A stretch of DNA of 64,000 nucleotides from Cyanophora paradoxa (GCA_004431415.1 QPMI01000432.1:394134-458133); one strand, 5' to 3'; positions 1 through 11,280 are shown, counted from the stretch's first letter. Notes: generated from the letters alone by a model not told the origin. Numbers and translations: made by a program.

Positions 1-18
1 CTCTGAATGCTAGTCCAG

Positions 19-930
19 ATGGCGATCGGCACTGTGGAGAAGTTCGTCAAGAAGTCCTCGGCGAACTTCGCGAGGTGCCGCTTTCTCGAGATTCCATACT
101 AGCACATGCACTGAACTTACCCGCGCCCGCGCCCTTCGCACCGACACCACCCGTCGCAGTGAGATCTCCGTCTTCAGCATCTGTAGGAAGCACCAGTGGT
201 ATTTTTGACATTGGTGCGCAAGGGCGCCTTTTCTGCACAGAGATACGTGGCAGTCCGACTGATGGACCCCCCTCGCAACAGGCTCGAAGTTGGGGGAGCG
301 TGGATTCACAAAGAATCTCGTGCGCGGCCGCCGCCGCCCTCCGCCCGCAACCGGCACGTGTATCATATGTCTCATGTGCTGCGCAGCCCAACTTCGGACC
401 GTCGGTCACCGTGACTGCTCAGTCTGGCGCTGACTACTCGTTCTATCGTCGTCTCTTCAACACTGGAGTGGACGAGGAGAAGGATGAGATCTCTGTTCTT
501 GACTGGAACACCGCCAACGAGCAGCAGGAGGTACGCTCGAGGCGCTCCCCGGGTCCACAGCCGCGCTGATCTCTCGCTAGACCGTCGCGCACTGGAACGC
601 GTTCATGACGCACAAGGATCTGAACTTCTTCATTGAGGCTCCGTCTATGCTCACTCCGCCTTCCAAGGAGTCTTTGGTGACGCTCCTCGAGCTCGCCGAG
701 GATCTTGGCTGCCGGAACGCCTTCATCTGTGTGGAGAAATCCAACCCGAAGCTCAGTGCGTGGCGTCGGGCCACGCGATCTCTTTATTTCGCCTTCTTAC
801 TCGTTTCGCAGGCGAGCTCCTCAGGGTGTTCATGTACCTTGGCTTCCATCTCTGCGACCCTTCTGTCATGCAGAAGGTCGTGAAGAAGGAGGTGAAGGAC
901 TACATCCTCCTGGGGTACGACCTTGAGTAA
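19..930 (+). CDS. OAZ: Ornithine decarboxylase antizyme, made by +1 ribosomal frameshifting
   Basis: Antizyme binds ornithine decarboxylase, sends it to the 26S proteasome and blocks polyamine uptake. Predicted exons are 19-74, 160-530, 581-755 and 812-930, with GT-AG introns. The first ATG opens a 34-codon ORF1 that ends at UGA 206-208. Skipping the U puts the ribosome in the frame that carries the rest of the protein, about 205 residues, to TAA 928-930. The C-terminal half matches the antizyme fold: NFFIEAP, then SLVTLLELAEDLGC, NAFICVEKSNPKLSE and LLRVFMYLGFHL, corresponding to the beta strands and the LLRTFSFLGFE block of metazoan antizymes. Total about 239 aa, close to the 228 aa of human OAZ1. 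The tail IT replaces the metazoan acidic end with a lysine-rich segment ending in YDLE. The next gene is tail-to-tail. Confidence is high for the family and good for the shift site; exon 1 is a prediction. Confidence 0.88.
197..209 (+). promoter_or_regulatory. Antizyme +1 frameshift site (UGG UAU UUU UGA C)
   Basis: In the ORF1 frame the codons read Trp (197), Tyr (200), Phe UUU (203-205), stop UGA (206-208). The next base is C. Reading GAC from 207 enters the frame that stays open to the exon 2 donor at 530. Antizyme mRNAs characteristically end ORF1 at a UGA preceded by UCC or UUU, often after a Trp codon, and the shift is stimulated by polyamines. The site is created only when the 75-159 intron is removed, because exon 1 is in another frame. 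Confidence 0.75.
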
Positions 931-1908
931 GGACCAGGTGATGGCGGTTGTGGGCGTGGGCGCGCCGGTGCGTTTGCCCTTATGAAGTGCTGGTTGCTAG
1001 GTGTAACGTGTTCTTTGCAGGTTGCCGCCTTCAGCTCGTCGTGCCGCGCGAAAGCTGCCGCTGACGAGATTGAGGACGGCGCTGGTAGCTGCCGCTTTGC
1101 AAGTCAAGTGCCGTTGGAGTGGGAGGCCTGGACGGGCGATTGTTTGGACTGAGCTTGACGAGGGGGTGCTTGAGGGGTGGGCAGAAGTAGCCCTTTTCTT
1201 CGGAATTGGCGTGAATGCCCCAATACCCTGATGCTTTTGTGTGAACCCCAGTAGCGACTCAGTCTTCTCATCGTTTGTTCGCCTTTTCATTTCGACGTAG
1301 GCCCTTGTACGCGCATTGAATGCGTCTGCTTCCCTTGTACTTTCATTTCTATCCGCCTGATCAAGCAGGCAATGTAACAGTAGCTCAAAGCACAACTTCG
1401 GCGCACGCATTGATCATAAGGGCATCATGTGCGGGTGCATGCACAATGCATGCGCGGCCCTGAAACCTGAATCCAAACCCAAGCGACACCCTCGCGTGGC
1501 TCCCGTGCACTCAAGCTCAAGTAACTTGCTGATCATGAAACTCGAAGAAAAAAACCTTTAACGCGGATGGGCGTGGCCGGGCGAAGGGCGCGTCCGGGAG
1601 GTCCCGTGAGAAGAGGGGACCCCGGGCGCGGGGAGGGCAGAGGTCGGCATCCTTTGGAAGGGCGTCCGGATCCGACGAGAAAGCGAACGAAGGGCCACGG
1701 CGGGAGGCGGAGGTAAGACTAAGCTACTGGATGATGATGACGATGACGCGGCGGGGCCGGGGCCGGGGCCGGGGCCGGGGCCGGACTACGAAGGGCGGCG
1801 AGTGTGTGACGAGACGTCGCGAGAGGTGCGCAAGGATGACGAGAAGCGGAGGGTCGAGAGGCGGCGGCAGGGGCCGGGGAGCGGCGGGCGCCGCGCCGGG
1901 TGGACTGC
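931..1908. other. Gene-free stretch between two convergent 3' ends
   Basis: This lies between the antizyme stop and the stop of the PTB-like gene on the other strand, so it should hold both 3' UTRs. It is less GC-rich between about 1240 and 1560 and very GC-rich after that, with GGGGCC-type repeats at 1755-1782. The open frames here show no recognisable protein. Confidence 0.5.
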
Positions 1909-4339
1909 TTAGATGGTGTTCTTGGAGAAGGCCACACGGATGTTCTGGCCATCCACCGGCTTGTTGTGCATGCTGCGCGGCCGCGTCAGGCGCGGCACGG
2001 CGGGGCGGGCCGGGCGGCGGGCGGCGGCACCTGCAGAGGGCGTCGACGGCGGGGCTCGTCTCGTAGTACTGCAGCAGGCACTGCCGCCGGTTGTTCGTCC
2101 TGCGCGGGCGCGTCAGGCACAGGCGCAGCGGGCCGGGCCGGGCTGGGCGGTGCGCACTCGAAGAACTTGAGGTTGGCGCAGTTGCCGAAGGGCGCGAACG
2201 CCTCCATGATAGACTCCTTGGTGATCGACGGGGCGAGGTTGGAGAGGTGGAGCATCGGGCCCGGCGCGCAGATGTGCTTGTACTGCGTGCTGACGTCGGC
2301 TTGGGCGCCGCGAAGGGGCGCGGGGCCGCGAACGTTCTTCTGCGCGTTCTTGACGAAGCGATTGAGAGGGGAGTGAGTGTAATCGCGGGTGTTGGTGTCC
2401 TGGCCGGAGGCGTCGGGGCCGGACTGGATGTACGAGTACTTGGAGTAATTCACGTCGATCTGCCGTGCCGAGGCGCGACGAGTAAGTAAGAGACGAAGGC
2501 GCGGGGTCGCGCGCGGCCGGCCGGCGCGGGGCGGGGCGACGGCAGCAGACCTGGTGGCCGAACATGGTGACGTTCTTGAGGTAGGTGAGCGCGAAGGTGG
2601 ACTGGAGGTTGTCGCCCATCTGCCGAGCGGGTCAGAAGGCGGAGCCGGCGGGGCGGAGCCGGCGGGGCGGGCGTGCCTGGATCAGGGCGTGGTCGCGCTT
2701 GTTGTGGAGGATCTTGATGCGGACGATGTTGCCGTAGTTGGAGAAGAGGTTGAAGAGGGCGTCGCAGTCGGTCTTCTCGGCGTTCAGGTTCGACACGAGC
2801 AGGGTGGAGCGGTCGGTGCCGAAGAGGGGCGACGTCATGAGCTGCGGGGCGATGTTGGCGCCCGGCGGGCCCATTGAGGCCGTGCTGAACGTCTGGGCCG
2901 TGAGCAGCTGCTGCATGAGCTGCGGGTTGATCACGCCCGAGGCCGCCAGCTGAGTCAGCTGCTGGACCTGGAGCGGGTTCAGCTGCCCCACCGCCAGCTG
3001 GCACGCGCGTCAGGAGGAAGGCGCTCACGTGTTGCGGGGATGCGCTCACGGGGTTGAAGAGGCCCGTGTTGCCAGCGACGCCGGCCGCGGCGGCCGCGGC
3101 GGCAGCGGCGGCCGCGTTGGCGTTCTGGCCCTGGGAGCCCTGGCCACCGCCGCCTCCCTGCTGGCGCGGGGGGGCCTCGGTGGGCAGATTCGGGTTCGTG
3201 AAGTCCCTGGATGGACCATCAGACAAAGGCGCTGCGATCGCGGCCGGAGCAGGGCGGACCGAGTCTTGTCCGTGTTGTGGTGCACGGTGAGCTGCTGGAG
3301 GTTGGAGAACTGGATGTGGAGGGTGCAGGAGCCAGCGTAGATGTTCTGGCCCTGCAAGCGCAGCGTCAGCGGCGTCGCGGAACGCACGGAAGGCGATGCG
3401 GACCTGGAGACGGTTCTTAGCCTCGACAGCGCTCTGGAGAACGGAGTACTGAACGAGCGCCTGGAGGCCTGCACGGGGATTCAGCGCAGGCGGAGGGGCT
3501 CGGGCTGGAAAACGACTCGGTCGGACCAGCGCTCTTCTGGAAGATGACGATCTTCTCAATGCTGCCGTACGGCGAGAAGACCTGGTTGAGAACATCGACA
3601 GTGATGGGGTAGAGGGGGTTCGAGATGGTGACGAGGAGGATGCGATTCGGCGGCGCCTCCTGCTGCTGCCCACGCGGGCCGCCCTGCTCCTGCCATCGGG
3701 TTGAGAAAATAGCACGAGCGGGTACGATTCATGAATGTCTCACATCAGACGGGGCGCTGGACGGGTTGCGCGACTCGCCAGTGAGCTCCTGGTGCGAGCT
3801 GTACTGCGCATACACGACGCGACCACTGCACGCGGACGTAAGCGTCGAACGGCCAGGAGACGGATCATACAAGCTAACCGGATGGACGCAGGCACGTTGG
3901 AGTAGTAGGTGATGAGGTTCACAGCCGAGTTGAGATCCGCCATCTGAACCAGCGCCTGGCCCTTGGTGCGGAGCAGGAGCACTTGCTGCGGGTCGCCAAG
4001 ATACGTCAGGAATCGACCGTGACACGGCAAAATCGCCACGGGCTCGCGGCGGGAAGCATATTTGGCCGACGGACCTGCACAGCGCCGAATGGAGCGCAGA
4101 GCGCCGTGAGCTCGGCCTGCGGGGGGCGGGCGGGAAAGCCCATGTCAGGAGATGCCTAGACTATCGATCGGGCAGGGGCTCGCGCGTGTCCGACGTAAGC
4201 GGCGGCGAGTCGGTGACGCGAGCGGATTAGGGCGACCGGAGGCAGCCATTCGCACCTGAGTAACATCCGGACCGATCGAACGCCAATGCACCACGCGGCT
4301 GGGGACGTTGGCGCTGGCCTTCTCAGCGGGGGCAGCCAT
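1909..4339 (-). CDS. PTBP: Polypyrimidine-tract-binding protein (four RRM domains)
   Basis: PTB/hnRNP I proteins bind pyrimidine-rich RNA and regulate splicing, stability and polyadenylation in the nucleus. The start is the ATG at 4339-4337 (MAAPAEKASANVPSRVVHW), where PSRVVH is the classic PTB RRM1 opening. RRM1 continues with QVLLLRTKGQALVQMADL and YAQYSSHQELTG. RRM2 has ILLVTISNPLYPITVDVLNQ, GLQALVQYSVLQSAVEAKN and LQGQNIYAGSCTLHIQFSNL (about 3640-3290). RRM3 carries STLLVSNLNAEKTDCDALF and VRIKILHNKRDHALIQ (about 2810-2680). RRM4 has MLHLSNLAPSITKESIMEAF and ends GQNIRVAFSKNTI before TAA, nearly identical to the vertebrate PTB end. A long Ala/Gln linker (about 3150-2850) separates RRM2 from RRM3. 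At least eight introns are needed to join these blocks. It is head-to-head with the SPOC-like gene. Confidence 0.93.
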
Positions 4340-4589
4340 TGTTCAGAGAAGGGGATGGAGAAGAAGGGAAAAGGCCCGCGGGAGGTTGCGGGACCAAGAG
4401 CAGCTGGGAGGAGGGGGCCAGAGGCCTGGAAACCAGCCGCTCACACCACACCGACTGGGGTACACCGAGCAGTCAGTCTTGCGTACCCCTCGCCGACGGG
4501 TTCCGAGGGTTCGAGGCTCCGCTCGGAATCGTTTCCTGCATGAAGGAACTGTTCCGCTCGTGCGTTTGAAGCAACGCCACGCGGTCCAT
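4340..4589. promoter_or_regulatory. Shared 5' region between PTB-like and SPOC-like genes
   Basis: About 250 bases separate the two opposite start codons. No TATA box is evident. A divergent promoter is inferred only from the head-to-head layout. Confidence 0.4.
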
Positions 4590-6850
4590 ATGGTGCGGCC
4601 CCGCGCGCCAGCGATCAAATGCCGTCCCTCGAAGTTCCCCGTTCGTCCGCGCGTCCTCTCTGACGCGCATTCGCAGTCCTGGGACTGGGCTGGTCGCTTC
4701 CTGTATGGCGCGAACGAGGATCTCGGCCTTGCATGCGGGCAGCTCCAGGACGGCACGCCGGTGGCGCTCGCTCAGTTGTCCGTGTCGCGCCCTCCACGCG
4801 CGCTCGCGCATTGATTAGACCGACGGCGCGGTCGGCGCACGTCGCGCGGAGCGCTTGCGCCCCCCCATCCCGTCACCGCCCGCTCAGCGCCGCGTGCATT
4901 CAACCCCGCCTTCGCGCAGACCATACGTCCTCTCCATCTCCGGAACATGCGGATTTGGCGAACTCCTGGTACGATGCGCCGGCGCCCCGAACCAGTCCCT
5001 TGAGGGACAGCGGCGGGATGACATCGCTTCATTTAATTTCTCGCTTTTTATTTCGCAGGCGTACCTACGCTCAGAGGACACTCACATTGGCTTCACGCTA
5101 ACGCTCCACTTCGTTCCGAGTGACTCCAGTCTAGCTGATGTGCGCTGATCGGACTGCGCGGCGCGGCGCCCCCGCCCACGTGCGAGGCGCGGCTCAGGTG
5201 TTCGTCCACCGACTGGAGGCGAAAGAGGAGGCGGCGGCCGTCGAGCTGCTGACGGGAGAGAAGCTGTACTTGGTCCCTACCCCGCTGCTGGCCGCTGAGA
5301 TTCCGTTCCTCGGGGACGAGGTGCGATCCCCCGCGCCCCGCGCCGTGGAGTCGAAATTTGATCCGAGCGCGCGCGGGGGGGCAGCTGCAAAGGAGACCGG
5401 CGCACCATCGCCCGCACCTCATCGCCGTCGCGGCCGCCCGCAAGGCGGGGCGGTCGGTCGCGCGGCCCGCCACGCCGCCCCCGCCGCACGCCGGCCACGT
5501 GCGGCCCGAGGATGCATATGGCGACTATGCATACGAGGTGGCCTTGCTCGCGCTACCGCCCCCTCGCATGGCTGCTCAGCTTTCCCGCGCCGCAGGACAC
5601 CGCAGCGGAGGCAGAGGCGGCGGCGCGGGAGCAGACGTACGCGAAGCCGGCGGGGCTGCAGGCGGCTTCCCCGCTGGGGACTCCGCTGGAGGGGCCCGGC
5701 GAAGGCGAAGGCGACGGGGACGGCGAGGGGGACGGGGAGTACATGGAAGGGTTCGAGGAGGGCACCTGCTCCCCCGCCTACGCCCTGGGCGAGAGCGCCG
5801 GGGACGACGTCGACGGGCCCCACACGCCCTCGCCCCCGCCGATGCCCTTCGCGCGCCCCGCCGTGGTCATCCCGGAGTCGGTCGCCAAGCCGCGGCCGCT
5901 CCCGCGCGCGCCCCACCCCGCCTTCCGCAGCCCTTCCCCCGCTCGCGAGCGCGAGCGCCGCCCGTCCTCGCCCCCGCCCCCGCCCGAGCGGAAGCTTTCC
6001 TCCGGCCCCGCGCCGGGCTCGGATGCCCCCGTTCACGTCACGGGTACAGTCACGTTCCGGCATTCTGCGGGCCGCTTCGTGCGTGGGTCCTACCCCTCTA
6101 GATCTCGCGTCGTGCCGCCCCCGACGTGCCCCGCCCCGCCACGGGCCCCGCAGGCCTTCGTCGAGTGCGACAAAGACTCGCCGTGCGCGCCTCCTGCTCG
6201 CCCGCCCCTTAGCGGAGCGCGGCGCGACTCGGCGGCGGCGCAGGCGGCCGGCGCCGCGCTTCGTGTTCGTGCCGGGGCCCGTCGTCTCGCGCTTCCGGCT
6301 CAGCGTGGGGGACCGCGTCGAGGGCGAGGCCAGCCGCCGCGCCCGGGACGACAAGGGGTACCCCCTCCTCCAGTTCGTCCGCGAGGTCGGCCGGGCTCGC
6401 CGGCACTCGCCGCCCCCGCCCCGCCGCCCCCGCCCCGCCCCCGGCTCCCGCTCCCGCTCCCGCTCCCGCTCCCGCTCCCCGCCCCGCCTCCGGAAGGGCC
6501 TCCGGCGCTCCCGCCGCCCCCGCGCCGGCCCCGCAGCCGGAGCCGCAGCCGGAGCCGCGGGAGCAGCCGCGGGCGCTTCGGAAAGCGCTCGCGCAGCCCG
6601 CGGCGCTCTGCCTCGCCGCCCCTCCGGTGCCCGCCCGCCCGGGCCCGCCCCGCACCGCTCTCGATCCCGCCGCTGACCCGCCTTCCCGCCACTTCGTGCG
6701 CAGGGACCGAGGCCGATCGCCCCCGCGGCCCGCAGCCGCTCGCCGCCCCTCAGGCGGCGCGAGGGCGGCCCGCCGCCGGCGCGGGCCCGGCCCGGGCCCC
6801 GCTCGCCGCCCCCGCCGCGACGGGCCCACAGCCCGATCGACAGCCGCTGA
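4590..6850 (+). CDS. SPOC-like domain protein with arginine/serine-rich tail
   Basis: Five successive exons (4590-4640, 4677-4760, 4888-4968, 5059-5139, 5198-5320) all join in phase 0. The conceptual protein has SWDWAGRF, then YVLSISGTCGFGELLAYL, GFTLTLHFVPSDSSLADVF, VHRLEAKEEAAAV and GEKLYLVPTPLLA, followed by PHLIAVAA after the next intron. The order (Trp-Gly start, a SGR/F-like helix, a hydrophobic strand, YL..K helix, LYLVPP strand) resembles the SPOC fold of Spen/FPA transcription and RNA-processing factors; this is a pattern match, not a proven homology. Next comes an acidic and proline-rich linker (5600-6000), then GTVTF...FVFVPG...LSVGDRVEGEA (about 6040-6390), which looks cold-shock-domain-like. 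The end is rich in SRSRSR and RSPP. The stop TGA at 6848-6850 is chosen because that frame keeps the RS character (HSPIDSR). Later exon joins are uncertain. Confidence 0.6.
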
Positions 6851-6964
6851 GTCCTCCATGTACAGTCGCGCCATAGTATCATCGTGCTTGCTTGAGCTCG
6901 CCCTGTAAATTACTAGGACACTAGTACTCTACTACCCGCACGATCGCGAGCAAGGGGCGCCGCC

Positions 6965-7941
6965 TCAGTCGTCGTAGTCCTCCCTGCGAACGAAGCGAGC
7001 GGCGTGAGCCTCGAGCTCGGAGAAGGCTGTAGCCCGCTGGGGCGGGCCCGGGGCGGGCCCGGGGGGGGGCGGGGGCACCAGCGCTCGGCGTCGAGGTCCT
7101 CGAAGAGGGCGGGGTTCCCCTTGTGCTTGTGGAAGAAGTTGATGAAGCCGCCCTGCTTACACGAGGCGGCGGTCAGAGCTAGGAGTTAGGAGGTAGGCGG
7201 GTCTCGGCAGGCGGATCCGAAGCTTAAGCCAGCTGCAGAAGGGGTGGAGCATGCGCAGGGCGGAGCTCGAGCTATAATTAGCGGGGGGTGGTTGGGCTTG
7301 CCCGTACGTACCTTTAGGATGGCGGTCTGGACCTTGGCGCTGGGCGCGCGTGCGGAGAGCTCGCGGGCGAAGCGCATGGCGCAGGAGGGCCCGCGCTGCT
7401 GCGAGTACATGCAGTGGAAGACCAGAACGTCGTGGTTCTGCGGGGGCGGGGCGAGATTAGCTGAATTAGCTGAGTTAGCCGCGCATGCGGCGTTCGTCCT
7501 CTTGTGCGCGGCCTCTGGGCCGGGCGCCGCGCGTGCGTGCCTTGAACCGCTCCACAAGGTTCGAAACCCTGCGCCGCGCGCGCGCCGCACTTCGATCAGG
7601 GCGGTGGCAGAGCGATGGATGGAGGGACGCGCGTGCGCACTTATCGTCGAACTCTTGGGAAGGCACCTGCACATTGCGGCGGTGCGGGTCAGCGCGCCGC
7701 GCGGCCCGGCGGATTGCCACGTTGAGGAGCGCGCGCGGAGAGCGGGGGGCTCACGTGCAAGCTGCCGCGGATGTGGCCACCGACCCGGTCGTAGTCGCGC
7801 ACATCAATGATCTTCGATGAGAGCCTCAGACAAGGCCGTCGCGCGGCGCCGCTCGGCCGCGAGCGCAGCGCTCACCGCAAAGCGCCGGCTCCCGCCGCTC
7901 GCCACGAGGTCCGCAACCTCCTCTGGTGTAACATACGACAT
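6965..7941 (-). CDS. Cdc25/Acr2-type rhodanese-fold phosphatase or arsenate reductase
   Basis: Single rhodanese domain protein. The start is ATG 7941-7939 (MSYVTPEEVADLVASGG), a typical rhodanese helix. Exon 2 gives IIDVRDYDRVGGHIRGSLH, then VPSQEFDDK; a later exon gives HDVLVFHCMYSQQRGPSCA with the HCX5R catalytic loop (H-C-M-Y-S-Q-Q-R). The remaining exons give GGFINFFHKHKGNPALFEDL and ERWEDYDD before TGA. The loop length and the RGP after the Arg match plant CDC25-like/Acr2 proteins, which reduce arsenate and have tyrosine phosphatase activity in vitro; the sequence alone cannot say which is used here. One intron has a GC donor (AAG|GCACGC at 7540). The stop faces the SPOC-like gene and the start faces NBR1. 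Confidence 0.85.
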
Positions 7942-8343
7942 CGCCTGCGCACGGGCGATCGGTCGGTCGGCCCCGGCGCCGAGGCTGCCGCCGCTTGGAT
8001 TGGGTGCCAGCTGAGCGCTGAGCGGAGCAGTGGCTGCGCGCTGGCCGCGCTCACGACCCTCTAGAGACGCCAAACAACCCCCGCGCGCGCCGCCGCACCA
8101 TCTGCGTCTGCTGGGGCCAGCGGGCGGGCGCGCCACGCACGACGGGCGATACCCGACGAAGAGAACTTCCTAGATGCGGCAATGCACCTACGAAGAGGGC
8201 GCTCTGCTGCGGCTGCGGGGCGCGGCGCATCCACTCGCGGGGGGTAGGGCCGCCAAGGCTCCCTCATACGACCTTCGGCGGACTTCTCTGATATAGGCTT
8301 CTCCGATCGGCAAGTGCGCTGTTGAAGCGTGCGGGAGGCTCGC
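7942..8343. promoter_or_regulatory. Shared 5' region between Cdc25-like and NBR1-like genes
   Basis: About 400 bases between divergent start codons. It is GC-rich with no clear TATA element. Promoter function is inferred from the layout. Confidence 0.4.
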
Positions 8344-10896
8344 ATGCAGCCGCGGGTCTTCAAGTCCAGCCTCTTCGGGGACGTGCGGCGCTTTGCCCTC
8401 GAGCAGCCGACCTACGCGAACCTGCGGGCAACGATTGAGCGCATTCACGGGCTTCAGCAGAATGGACTTCAAATTAAGGTTCGGGGCTCCTGTGCTTCGG
8501 CTCTGCGCGCTTGATCAATTTCTCGGCGGGTCGCCTGACGCTCACTGCCGCCTCGCAGTACGTTGATGAGGAGGGAGACGAGGTACGCATTAAATGAGTA
8601 TTTCCTCGCACTCTTAGCGCGCCCCGCGCTCGATCGGCTGCGTACGTCGCCGGACGGCACTGGCTTCGTCTGAAACTTGCCTCCGCGCGCGCCCCCAGGT
8701 CCTTATCTCTTCCGAGGAGGAACTTGTTGAGGCTATTCGCATCAGCGAGGTCCTTTCCAACGGCGTGGTGAAGCTCAAGCTGGAACCCGCCCAGCAAGCC
8801 GCCCGAGATGCACAAGGCCCTCAGCAGCAACCCGCGGCCGTTCCCGCAGCTCCTCAGCCAGCACCCGCAACCGCTTCCACGGCTCCTGGAGACCAAGCCA
8901 CGGGTTCGGCCGCGCGGCCTCAGCAGTCCGTCGGGGCTAGCCTCGACGGCCTGCGCGAGAGCATCTCTGCCGCATACGGCTCTCTCTCCGACGAGCTGAC
9001 GCGGCAAATCAACATGTCCAGCCTCGGCCCGGCCGTCTCGCACGTGCAGGCGTCCATGCGCGCCATCCAGAATGCGGCGCCGGGCCTCGTGCAGGGCGCC
9101 ATCGCCGCCGCCAGCGCCGCCGCCGCGGACTCGTCGGCACCGCAGCGGGCGGCGCACCTGGCGCAGGCGGCGCAGCTGCTGGGCCAGGTTCCCGCTCTTG
9201 TAGGAGCCGTCGCCGGCCCCGCCATCAACAACGTCCTCTCGAGCCTCCCAAACGTCCGCCCGCCCTCCATGCGCGCCCTGCTCTCCGCTTCGCGCACGCG
9301 CTGATCTTTTCCGGCCGGCTGCGTCAGACGCAAGAGGGGTGGCGCCAGCTCGCCCAGCAGTCCGCGGAGCAAGCGCAGGTGCGCCTGCGCTTGCTCTTGC
9401 TTGCCCCAAGCGCGCGCCACCGCGCGCCCACGCCCACGCCGGCTCGCGCAGCGCCTCTCGGCGGCGGCAAACACGATCGCGGCGGAGGCGGGGGAGGCGG
9501 CGCGCCGCGCCGCCGGCGCCGCGGGGCCCGTCGCTCTGGAGGCCCTCGGCCGCGTCACCGCGGCGGCCGCCGCCTCCCCCGCCGTACGCCCGCGCCCCTT
9601 CTCTCCACGCTCTTGGTTTAGGTCTCTGACGGGCCGCGCGCGCGCAGGCGCGGGCGGGCCTGGCGGCGGCCGCGCCCTCCATCGCGAGCCTCCTCGCCGG
9701 CGTCATGGGCGCCATGCAGCCTCAGCCGCAGCCTCAGCCGGCTCAGCCGGCTCAGCCGGCTCAGGCGGCGGCCTTCCACCCGGCTGCCCCCGCGGCTCCA
9801 CCGGCCCCGGCTCCTGCCCCGGCGCCGGCGGCGGGGCTGTACCCGCAGCTGGGCGCGCGGGCGGAGGCGATGCGGGCGCGCCCCTCGGACGACGCGCTGA
9901 TCGAGGAGGCCTTTGCCGAGCTCCTCCGCGCACAGTGCGCGGCCGCCCCCGCCCCGCCCCTCTAAGCAACGCTTTGGTCTGGCCTAGCCTTTGACCTAGC
10001 CTAGGCGGCCCCCGCCCCACCCCGCCACGCCCCGCCACGCCACGCCACGCAGCGCAAAGCTTTTGCCTGGCGTAGCTCACTTTGCTTTGCGCCATGCAGG
10101 AACGCAGCCGCGGCGGTGGCGGCCCCGGCGGCTGCGGCGGCGCCACCCGCCGCGGGATCTGCGCCGGCTGCGGGCGGCCCCGGGGCGCCCATGTGCTCCT
10201 TCCGGGCCGACGTCACCATCCCCGACGGAACCACCCTCTCCCCAGGCCAAGAGTTCACCAAGGCACGCGCCGCCTGTACCCCCCCTCGCGCCTTACCCCG
10301 CCCAGCGGCGCCGGCTTACCTACCCCCTCCCCTCGCAGATCTGGCGCCTTGCGAACACGGGCCCCTGCGACTGGGCGGCCGACTGGGCCCTTACTTTTTC
10401 GGGGGGGCACCCGTTAGGTGCGCGCGCGTGTGTGTACCCCCTCCCTTGGACCGTCCCCCGACCCTGCGCAGGCGCCGAGGTCGGGGCGAGGGTGCCGCTG
10501 GGGCGGGTCGTACCCCCCGGCCAAGAGATCGAGGTACCTGTCTGCCTCCGAGCGCCCCTCACCCCAGGCTCGCCCACATCCTCCCAACGCCTCTTCCGCC
10601 CCTCCAATCTGAGCGGGGCGCGCGCAGGGGAGTACCGGGGCGAGTGGCGGATGTCGACGGCCGCTGGCCCCGCGCAGCCGTTCGGCGCGCGCGTCTGGGT
10701 CTCCGTCCGCGTCGCCCCTGGCGGCAACGTTAACGCGAGGCCGGCCCCTCCGCCGGGGACGAGCGCGGTGGTCTTCGAGGCGCTGCTGGGGCAGCTGGCG
10801 GCGATGGGCTTCGAGGACGCGGCGGCCAACGCGGAGGCGCTGCGGACCACGGGCTGCGACCTCGCCGCCGCCGTCGACCGCCTCGCCGGGCCCTGA
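8344..10896 (+). CDS. NBR1: NBR1-like selective autophagy receptor (PB1, four-tryptophan, UBA)
   Basis: NBR1 proteins gather ubiquitinated cargo for autophagosomes. Exon 1 (8344-8478), exon 2 (8559-8582) and exon 3 (from 8699) encode an N-terminal PB1 domain: MQPRVFKSSLFGDVRRFAL, then YVDEEGDEVLISSEEELVEA, the acidic OPCA-type motif. A long Ala/Gln-rich helical region follows (8800-9960). Then comes the NBR1 four-tryptophan domain: SFRADVTIPDGTTLSPGQEF, IWRLANTGPCDWAADWAL, RVPLGRVVPPGQEIEVPV and EYRGEWRMSTAAGPAQPFG. A UBA domain closes the protein (LLGQLAAMGFEDAAANAEAL...DLAAAVDRL). No ZZ zinc finger is visible, unlike animal and plant NBR1. One intron has a GC donor (ACCAAG|GCACGC, 10263). 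Stop TGA 10894-10896. Confidence 0.9.
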
Positions 10897-11280
10897 GCCG
10901 CCCCTGCGCCGCGCGCTGCGAGCCCGGCCCGGCCCCCTGACCCTTGAAGGCTTCAGGCTTGATAATCCGATGATCGATATCAATGAATCTGTACAGCCGG
11001 GTAGCCTTCGGGCCGCCCTTCCTCTGCCTTGTAACCCTGCGCCCCCCCCCCGCCCGCGCCCTATGGTCCCCCCACGATCCCGCGCTTTTTGCATCAAAGA
11101 AAGCGCGTCGCGTTGATCAGAGTAAGCACAGAGCGGCGAGAGAAGGCTACCTACAGCTACGCGCGAGCCGCTAAACCGCGGAGAACCTACGGGCTAGAGG
11201 GGGTCCGATGTCCGGAAACGAAATGTAAAGATGACGCTACAAAGCGGGAAGCCCAGCTATAGCGGTCTTGGAAAACTCTC
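10897..11280. other. Gene-free stretch between convergent stops
   Basis: This 384-base stretch separates the NBR1 stop from the stop of the STAND gene. It includes a less GC-rich part (10945-10995 and 11180-11280). I see no gene in it; 3' UTR sequence for both genes is the simplest reading. Confidence 0.5.

Noticed and set aside
412-433. Other TGA codons (412-414 and 431-433) as the antizyme shift site
   Set aside because: Neither is preceded by a spliced ORF1 in the right phase; a shift at 412 leads to a quick stop, and the frame containing 431 is not connected to the first ATG.
5419-6882. A 487-codon minus-strand open frame opposite the SPOC-like gene
   Set aside because: Pure Arg/Gly/Ala composition typical of an antisense shadow of a Pro/Ser/Arg-rich exon; no motif.
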